Source: an uncultured Candidatus Planktophila sp. (GTDB lineage: Bacteria > Actinomycetota > Actinomycetes > Nanopelagicales > Nanopelagicaceae). Taken from it: a stretch of DNA of 36,933 nt. The stretch covers positions 1-36,933 of the forward strand of contig CALMJL010000110.1 of NCBI GenBank assembly GCA_937864425.1. Reading direction: 5' to 3'. The notes beneath the pieces were generated by a model. That model was not told the DNA's origin. It worked only from the letters and a program-made list of their open reading frames with translations, and searched no databases. Of this stretch, positions 30,743 through 36,933 are shown piece after piece. The first letter of the stretch is position 1, and every line of letters begins with the position of its first letter. The translations under genes and the position numbers were made by a program.

Positions 30743-32659
30743 ATGCTTGAATCTATCAAGAGTCCGCAGGACGTTCGTGCGCTCACACACGCCGAACTCT
30801 CAGAGCTCGCAGAAGAGATTCGCCAATTTCTGATCACGAAAGTTTCCAAGACTGGCGGCCACTTAGGCCCTAATTTGGGCGTCGTCGAACTCACCATTGC
30901 GCTGCATCGCACCTTTGATTCCCCTAAAGATGTCATTCTCTTTGACACAGGTCATCAGTCTTATGTTCATAAAATTTTAACTGGTCGTGGCGATCAATTT
31001 GATTTGCTCCGTCAACGCGGTGGAATTGCAGGATATCCAAACCGCCGCGAAAGCGAACACGATGTTATCGAGAATTCTCATGCATCAACTGCGCTTTCTT
31101 GGGGCGATGGAATTTCTCGCGGATTCGCAATGACAGGACAAGATGATCGCCATGTTGTTGTAGTAGTTGGAGATGGCGCGCTCACCGGCGGAATGTCGTG
31201 GGAGGCGCTCAATAACATTGCAGCTGCTGAATCTCGTAACCTGATCATTGTCGTCAATGACAACGAACGCTCGTATTCACCCACTATTGGCGGACTTGCC
31301 ACTTATCTTGCAACGCTACGCGTCACCCGTGGCTATGAGCGATTCCTGGATTGGGGCAAAGATGTTCTCGCCAAAACTCCAGTAGTTGGTGCGCCAATTT
31401 ATGAAACCTTGCACGGAATGAAGAAGGGGCTGAAAGACATCGTCGCTCCGCAAGGAATGTTCGAGGATTTGGGTCTTAAATATGTTGGACCGATCAATGG
31501 CCATGATGTAGCAGCAATGGAACGTGCGTTGGTGCAGGCTAAAGAGTTTGGAGAGCCAGTTCTCGTTCATGTCATCACTGAAAAAGGTCGTGGCCACAAA
31601 CCTGCCCTGGAAGATGAGGCAGAGAAATTCCATGCAGTTGGTGTTGTAGATCCAGAGACCGGAACCCCGCTTGGAAAATCTGTCACAAGTTGGACCAGCG
31701 TCTTTGCTGATGAATTAGTCGCACTTGGAAAACAGCGGAGCGATATTGTGGCAATTACTGCGGCGATGCTTGGACCTACTGGACTTGATAAATTTGAAAA
31801 GCATTTTCCAGAGCGCACGATTGACGTTGGAATCGCCGAACAACATGCCGTCACCAGCGCTGCTGGTTTAGCGTTTACAGGATTACATCCTGTTGTTGCG
31901 GTGTATTCCACATTCCTTAATCGTGCATTTGATCAGATGCTACTTGATGTTGCGCTGCATAAGGCCGGTGTCACTTTTGTACTCGATCGAGCTGGAATTA
32001 CTGGAGATGATGGACCTTCTCACCACGGAATCTGGGATCTGGCGCTGACTGGAATTGTTCCAACGTTGCATGTTGCCGCACCTCGAGATGGTGCAAGACT
32101 TCGTGAGACTCTGCGCGAATCTCTCGATATCAAAGATGCACCTTCATTAATTCGTTTTCCAAAAGGTGCAGTACAAAGTGATATTCCAGCGTTCGAGCGT
32201 CGCGATGGCATTGATGTGCTTTATCGCGGAGAGAGCGCAGATGTATTGCTTGTCAGCGTGGGTGCAATGGCAGCAATTGCAGTCGAAGCTGCATCACAGG
32301 CATACCGAGAAGGTGTTGGTGTGACAGTCATTGATTTGCGTTGGGTGAAGCCACTTCCGCAATCAGTCGTTGCGATGGCACAACGTTATAAGAGCGTCGT
32401 TGTCCTAGAAGATGGAATCCGCCATGGAGGAATTGCCAGCTCAATTTCAGAGTTGTTCCGTGATGCAGGAGCAGTGATTGCGCTGCACAGCATTGGCGTT
32501 CCGCTTGAATTTATTGAGCATTCCAAGCGCTCTGAAATCTTGGAAGATCTCGGAATTACTGCGCAGAAGATTTCACGCGATATTGTCGAGTGGAGTTCTA
32601 GTGTGGAAGGGATGCAATTCCCGGCGCATGAAAACGCTGACCGCAAACAGACTCACTAA
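30743..32659 (+). CDS. dxs: 1-deoxy-D-xylulose-5-phosphate synthase
   Basis: [65 protein letters not shown]. Confidence 0.97.
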   Translation: MLESIKSPQDVRALTHAELSELAEEIRQFLITKVSKTGGHLGPNLGVVELTIALHRTFDSPKDVILFDTGHQSYVHKILTGRGDQFDLLRQRGGIAGYPNRRESEHDVIENSHASTALSWGDGISRGFAMTGQDDRHVVVVVGDGALTGGMSWEALNNIAAAESRNLIIVVNDNERSYSPTIGGLATYLATLRVTRGYERFLDWGKDVLAKTPVVGAPIYETLHGMKKGLKDIVAPQGMFEDLGLKYVGPINGHDVAAMERALVQAKEFGEPVLVHVITEKGRGHKPALEDEAEKFHAVGVVDPETGTPLGKSVTSWTSVFADELVALGKQRSDIVAITAAMLGPTGLDKFEKHFPERTIDVGIAEQHAVTSAAGLAFTGLHPVVAVYSTFLNRAFDQMLLDVALHKAGVTFVLDRAGITGDDGPSHHGIWDLALTGIVPTLHVAAPRDGARLRETLRESLDIKDAPSLIRFPKGAVQSDIPAFERRDGIDVLYRGESADVLLVSVGAMAAIAVEAASQAYREGVGVTVIDLRWVKPLPQSVVAMAQRYKSVVVLEDGIRHGGIASSISELFRDAGAVIALHSIGVPLEFIEHSKRSEILEDLGITAQKISRDIVEWSSSVEGMQFPAHENADRKQTH

Positions 32660-34709
32660 TTCCTTCGCGATCTAAATACGGCAAAATGCCGCCTAGATGC
32701 ATCGGCCAGCCCGCTCCCATCAACATACAAAGGTCAATCTCTGCAGGTGTTGCTACAACGCCTTCATCGAGCATCATGCGCGCTTCTTCGGCAAGCGCCT
32801 TGAGCGCACGTGCACGAACTTGTTCAGCTGTCGATGGAGTATCGCCTTTGTGGATCAGCGCCACTGCTTCTGGATTGGGCGCAAAGGAACCGTCTGCTCC
32901 TTTCATATAGAAAGTTTTTACTCCCGCTTTCACCATTGCTTGCATTGTGGGGGAGATGCGATAGCGCGGACCGAGATTCTCGTGCAGGGTTTCAGCAACA
33001 TGCAGTGCAACGCCAGGCCCAACTAATCCCAATAACTCAAAGGGTGACATAGGAAATCCAATTGATCTCATAGCGTTATCTGCAACTGCTGGATCAGTTC
33101 CTTCATCAACAGCATCGGTAATTTCACCCATGAATCGAGTAAGTAAACGATTGACCACAAAGCCAGGAGCATCTTTACAGATGATCATAGTTTTCTTTAA
33201 CTCTTTTCCGATATTGACTGCCGTTGCAGTAGTTGCATCATCAGTCTTTGATGTGCGCGCAATTTCAAGGAGCGGCATGATGGCAACTGGATTGAAGAAG
33301 TGAAAACCGACGACACGTTCTGGATTCTGCAAACCTTCACTCATACGCTCAACAGAAAGTGAAGATGTGTTGGTTGCCAGAACGCACTCTGGTCCAACAA
33401 TCTTCTCTAGCTTCTTAAATAACTCTTGCTTGAGCGCTAATTCTTCAAAGATTGCTTCAATCACAAAATCGCAACCGGCAAATACGTTCTGATCTGCACT
33501 TCCTGTTACTAATTTGGCAAGGCGACCGGCAACTTCGGGATTGAGCCGTTTCTTTTCCACTAACTTGTTAAGTTCGTTATGCACCCACGCCACGCCTTTA
33601 TCGGCACGGGCTTGATCAATATCTGTCATCACAACGGGGCACTTGAGATTACGTACTAAGAGCAGGGCAAGTTGAGAGGCCATCAGCCCAGCACCAACAA
33701 CACCGACCCGCGCTACTTTGCGAGCTAGCGCTGGTTTGGGTGCGCCTTCAACTTTTTTACGCTTCTTCTGAATCAAGTTAAAGGCGTAGAGAGATGCGCG
33801 AAGTGGATCTGACATTGTGAGATCAGCGAGCACTGAATCTTCGGCATCAAATCCTTCGCCCTTCTTATTGTGCTGCGCAGCTTTGATTAGCTCGAGTGCG
33901 CGCATGGGAGATGCGATTTCAGCCCCGCCATATTTCTTGAGAGCAGCAGCGCGACCTGCAGCGAGCGCTGTATCCCAGGCAGGATCAGATGAATAATCTT
34001 TTCGCTCAATTTTCTTGTCGCCCTTAAGGACGGCAGCCACAAATGAAACAGATTTTTCGAGAAAATCAGCAGGTTCGTACACTGCGTCAACAACTCCGAG
34101 TGCAAGCGCATCTTTAGCTTTCATCATCGTGTTGTTATTGAGCGCATTATGGATAATCACCTGCACGGCGCGTTCTGGCCCAATCAATTTGGGAAGAATA
34201 GTTGCACCGCCCCAACCGGGAACGAGACCTAAGAAAACTTCAGGGAGCGCGGTGAATGCAGTACTTGCCAAAGTTCGGTAGTTGCAATGCAACCCAACTT
34301 CTAGCCCACCACCGAGCGCTAACCCATTGATAAATGCAAAGGTGGGAATACCAATTTCATCAAGTCTGCGAAATACATCATGACCTAATTTTCCGATAGC
34401 GAGCGCTTGATTGCGTTCTTTCAGAAATGCCAGCGCTGACAAATCTGCTCCAGCTGCAAAGATAAATGGCTTTCCAGTAATTGCAATTGCTGCCGGCTTG
34501 CGGGCTGCTGCATCTGTAATGGCCGCATCAAGTGCCTGCACTGATTGTGGACCGAAAGTATTTGGACGAGTGTGATCAAGGCCGTTATCGAGCGTGATGA
34601 GCGCAAGAGTTCCGGCAAATCCAAAGGGCGTTAAATCAACATCGCGCACTAATGCATGCGTAACAACTTCTTCTGGCGCACCTTCAGGCAAAGTGATCGT
34701 TGTTGTCAT
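32598..34709 (-). CDS. fadB: 3-hydroxyacyl-CoA dehydrogenase / enoyl-CoA hydratase (FadB/FadJ-like)
   Basis: N-terminal crotonase domain ([32 protein letters not shown]) and HCDH domain ([44 protein letters not shown]). [10 protein letters not shown] start at 34709; the ORF-track start reaches back into fadA. Confidence 0.94.
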   Translation of the reverse strand: MTTTITLPEGAPEEVVTHALVRDVDLTPFGFAGTLALITLDNGLDHTRPNTFGPQSVQALDAAITDAAARKPAAIAITGKPFIFAAGADLSALAFLKERNQALAIGKLGHDVFRRLDEIGIPTFAFINGLALGGGLEVGLHCNYRTLASTAFTALPEVFLGLVPGWGGATILPKLIGPERAVQVIIHNALNNNTMMKAKDALALGVVDAVYEPADFLEKSVSFVAAVLKGDKKIERKDYSSDPAWDTALAAGRAAALKKYGGAEIASPMRALELIKAAQHNKKGEGFDAEDSVLADLTMSDPLRASLYAFNLIQKKRKKVEGAPKPALARKVARVGVVGAGLMASQLALLLVRNLKCPVVMTDIDQARADKGVAWVHNELNKLVEKKRLNPEVAGRLAKLVTGSADQNVFAGCDFVIEAIFEELALKQELFKKLEKIVGPECVLATNTSSLSVERMSEGLQNPERVVGFHFFNPVAIMPLLEIARTSKTDDATTATAVNIGKELKKTMIICKDAPGFVVNRLLTRFMGEITDAVDEGTDPAVADNAMRSIGFPMSPFELLGLVGPGVALHVAETLHENLGPRYRISPTMQAMVKAGVKTFYMKGADGSFAPNPEAVALIHKGDTPSTAEQVRARALKALAEEARMMLDEGVVATPAEIDLCMLMGAGWPMHLGGILPYLDREGISESVCGQRFHAPGIASLPH

Positions 34710-35905
34710 TACTTCGCTCCTTTGTAATGTGGGTTCTCCCAAATAACAGTTCCGCCCATGCCAAGTCCGATACACATAGTGGTGATTCCATAGCGAACAT
34801 CGGGCTTTTCTTCGAAGGTGCGCGCCAAATTGAGCATGAGACGAACGCCAGAGGATGCAAGGGGATGCCCTACCGCAATCGCGCCACCGTATGGATTGAC
34901 CCGTGGATCATCATCTGCAATTCCGAAATGATCGAGGAAGGCAAGCACCTGTACTGCAAATGCTTCATTAATCTCAATGGCGCCAATATCTGCAATAGAA
35001 AGCCCGGCCTTTTCGAGGGCTTTGATGGTTGAAGGAACTGGACCATAACCCATAACTTCTGGCTCTACTCCGGCAAAAGCATAGGTAACAAGACGCGCTT
35101 TAATGGAGAGCCCTAATTCCTGCGCTTTCGCTTCACTGGCAAGTAGCGCTGCAGTTGCTCCATCATTTAGACCTGATGAATTACCAGCAGTGACGCGACC
35201 GGCAGGGCGAAATGGAGTTTTTAATCCAGCAAGACCTTCCATTGTTGTAGTTGGGCGTGGAGCTTCATCGACTGTTGCAATACCCCAACCTAATTCGGGA
35301 TTGCGTGCTGCTGTTGGAATGAGGTCGCGTTGCAATTTTCCATCAGCATATGCTTTGGCTGTTTTCATCTGAGAGTTATAGGCATATCGATCGGCGCGCT
35401 CTTTTGTTAATTGTGGAAAACGATCATGCAATCGCTCTGCTGTTGCACCCATGGCGAGTGCATCTTGTTCTACTAATTTCTCGGCTAAATAGCGCGGATT
35501 TGGATCCATTAATTCGCCCATTGGGTGATTACCCATATGTTCAACGCCACCAGCAATAGCAATATCAATTGCACCCATCGCAATCGCACCAGCAATCGTT
35601 GTGGTTGCTGTCATTGCACCTGCGCACCAACGATCAATCGAATAACCTGGAACCGATTGGGGAAGACCAGCAAGCAATGTGGCGCTACGACCAATGTTCA
35701 TACCTTGATCACCGGTTTGAGTTGCTGCTGCAATGGCAACATCTTCAATTGCATCTGGTGCAACTTTGGGATTGCGTTCAAGGAGGCCACGCATGGCACG
35801 CACCATCAAATCGTCGGCGCGTGTTCCGGCATACATGCTGCCTGCTTTTCCAAATGGGGTACGAACGGCATCAACGAGCACGACGGTGCGAAGTGATTGC
35901 GACAT
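34709..35905 (-). CDS. fadA: Acetyl-CoA acyltransferase (thiolase)
   Basis: DAVRTPFGKAGS, catalytic Cys in DRWCAGAMTA, NEAFAVQVLA, GGAIAVGHPLASSG, CIGLGMGG; 1-nt overlap with fadB. Confidence 0.95.
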   Translation of the reverse strand: MSQSLRTVVLVDAVRTPFGKAGSMYAGTRADDLMVRAMRGLLERNPKVAPDAIEDVAIAAATQTGDQGMNIGRSATLLAGLPQSVPGYSIDRWCAGAMTATTTIAGAIAMGAIDIAIAGGVEHMGNHPMGELMDPNPRYLAEKLVEQDALAMGATAERLHDRFPQLTKERADRYAYNSQMKTAKAYADGKLQRDLIPTAARNPELGWGIATVDEAPRPTTTMEGLAGLKTPFRPAGRVTAGNSSGLNDGATAALLASEAKAQELGLSIKARLVTYAFAGVEPEVMGYGPVPSTIKALEKAGLSIADIGAIEINEAFAVQVLAFLDHFGIADDDPRVNPYGGAIAVGHPLASSGVRLMLNLARTFEEKPDVRYGITTMCIGLGMGGTVIWENPHYKGAK

Positions 35906-35907
35906 AG

Positions 35908-35960
35908 AAAAACCTCTCCAAACGGGTATGTTGCTAGGTTACCCGCCAGTAGAGGTTTTT
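35908..35960 (-). promoter_or_regulatory. Nested inverted repeat in the fadA 5' region
   Basis: Minus strand: AAAAACCTCT actgg CGGGTA acctagcaaca TACCCG tttgg AGAGGTTTTT ct ATG; outer 10-bp and inner 6-bp perfect arms with 5x5 symmetric internal loop; the 3' arm contains the SD. Confidence 0.7.
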
Positions 35961-35964
35961 GCTA

Positions 35965-35978
35965 GGCGCGATCGCGCC
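35965..35978. repeat. 14-bp perfect palindrome between efeU and fadA
   Basis: GGCGCGATCGCGCC. Confidence 0.7.
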
Positions 35979-35986
35979 GTAAAGGC

Positions 35987-36808
35987 TTAGGCGTTGATGA
36001 GGCGCTTGGACTTCTTGGCAGGTGCCAAGTAGGCGCTCAAAGTAAGGCCAAGGTATGCAAGCCAGACAATGAATTGCAACCACGATGTGGTGGTGTCGAA
36101 TCCGATTGTTCCGCCGAGCGCTGCTGCGATAAATGAATCCTTTGGCATCCACGAAGTGACATCCCAGATGAAAGCATCTTCACCAGGTAGCAATCCAAAT
36201 TCTTGGAATTCATGAATGCCATACGAGAGAACTCCGGCGGCAACGATAATCAACGCAACGCCTGAGTATGTAAAGAATTTCGAAAGATTGATTTTTACAG
36301 CTTGACGATAAATCCCAATTCCAAGTCCGACTGCCAGGCCGAGACCGAGAATCAAACCGAGTGTGGCAGTTGAAAATGCACCCACTGCTTGGAAATTTGT
36401 ATAGAGAAAGAGTGATGTTTCAAGTCCTTCACGAGCAACTGCAAAGAAGGCAAGGAGAGCGAGCGAGAGCGCACCAGATGCAACTGCAACTTCTGCTTTG
36501 CCATTGAGTTCATCGCGAAGGCCGCGAGCAGTGCGCTTCATCCAGAAAACCATCCAGGTCACAAGTCCCACTGCAACAAATGATGTTGTACCTGCAAACA
36601 TCTCTTCACCTTTAGGAGTGAGTTCTGCTGAGGTGTAGGTAAGAAATGCACCGAGAGCAAGGCTTGCAACGAGAGCAACAGAGACACCGATCCAGAGCGG
36701 GCGCAGATGGTGGCGGCGATCTGTCTTGACGAGGTAGGCAACCAAGATTCCGACAATGAGCGCGGCCTCTAGGCCTTCGCGTAGGGCAATGGTGAATGTA
36801 CTGAGCAT
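35987..36808 (-). CDS. efeU: FTR1-family iron permease (EfeU-like)
   Basis: MLSTFTIALREGLEAALIVGILVAYL with two REGLE motifs (REGLEAALIV, REGLETSLFL), multiple TM helices. Start moved from 36868 to ATG 36808. Confidence 0.88.
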   Translation of the reverse strand: MLSTFTIALREGLEAALIVGILVAYLVKTDRRHHLRPLWIGVSVALVASLALGAFLTYTSAELTPKGEEMFAGTTSFVAVGLVTWMVFWMKRTARGLRDELNGKAEVAVASGALSLALLAFFAVAREGLETSLFLYTNFQAVGAFSTATLGLILGLGLAVGLGIGIYRQAVKINLSKFFTYSGVALIIVAAGVLSYGIHEFQEFGLLPGEDAFIWDVTSWMPKDSFIAAALGGTIGFDTTTSWLQFIVWLAYLGLTLSAYLAPAKKSKRLINA

Positions 36809-36833
36809 GCCAGGAGCGTAATAGATGGGGCGG

Positions 36834-36863
36834 GAATTACGCAACTTGAGTGTTGCGTAATTC
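36834..36863. promoter_or_regulatory. 30-bp inverted repeat (12-6-12) overlapping the predicted efeU -35 region
   Basis: GAATTACGCAAC-TTGAGT-GTTGCGTAATTC; perfect 12-bp arms. Confidence 0.65.
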
Positions 36864-36864
36864 A

Positions 36865-36933
36865 TCACTCAACGGCGGATTGTTCCTCACCCTCGGGTAC
36901 CTCGAGCGGCTCGGTTTCACGCAGCGCCGCCTC
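36865..36933 (-). CDS. C-terminal end of a partial CDS (product not identifiable; RNase D possible from synteny)
   Basis: Minus frame EAALRETEPLEVPEGEEQSAVE* open to the window edge, stop at 36867-36865; too short to identify. Confidence 0.4.
   Translation of the reverse strand, partial: EAALRETEPLEVPEGEEQSAVE

Noticed and set aside
36890-36905. GGTACCTCGAG (adjacent KpnI/XhoI sites) suggesting vector or adapter contamination
   Set aside because: Lies inside an open frame that ends cleanly before efeU; surrounding sequence does not look like a vector polylinker; short sites occur by chance.

Overview
The window reads as ordinary actinobacterial chromosome: low GC for the phylum, very compact, and consistent with a streamlined freshwater-type lineage (lineage inferred from gene order and composition, not tested). 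It carries about 33 housekeeping CDSs. The order is recG(partial)-rsmD-coaD-sepIVA-like-DUF177-rpmF-rnc-smc-ftsY-amtB-glnB/K-glnD-ffh-rpsP-khpA-rimM-trmD-acyl-ACP desaturase-miaB-miaA-dapF-hflX-DUF4193, then DUF3093(-), PaaI thioesterase-dut-DUF3159, two TrkA/RCK genes(-), a TRAM RNA methyltransferase-acnA-dxs, then fadB(-), fadA(-), an EfeU/FTR1 permease(-) and a partial ORF(-). I found no tRNA, rRNA, CRISPR array, mobile element, toxin-antitoxin module or defence system. No novel protein system is evident. The signals worth following are in the non-coding architecture: (i) a TANNNT box exactly 6-7 nt upstream of 11 start codons, suggesting widespread leaderless transcription; (ii) two divergent promoter regions, each exactly 58 bp, apparently leaderless in both directions; (iii) 3' overlaps at all three convergent gene pairs, the largest 62 bp (dxs/fadB); (iv) strong inverted repeats at efeU, fadA and acnA that look like operators or RNA switches; (v) a duplicated -10-like repeat upstream of rpmF; (vi) two chained micro-ORFs between hflX and DUF4193.
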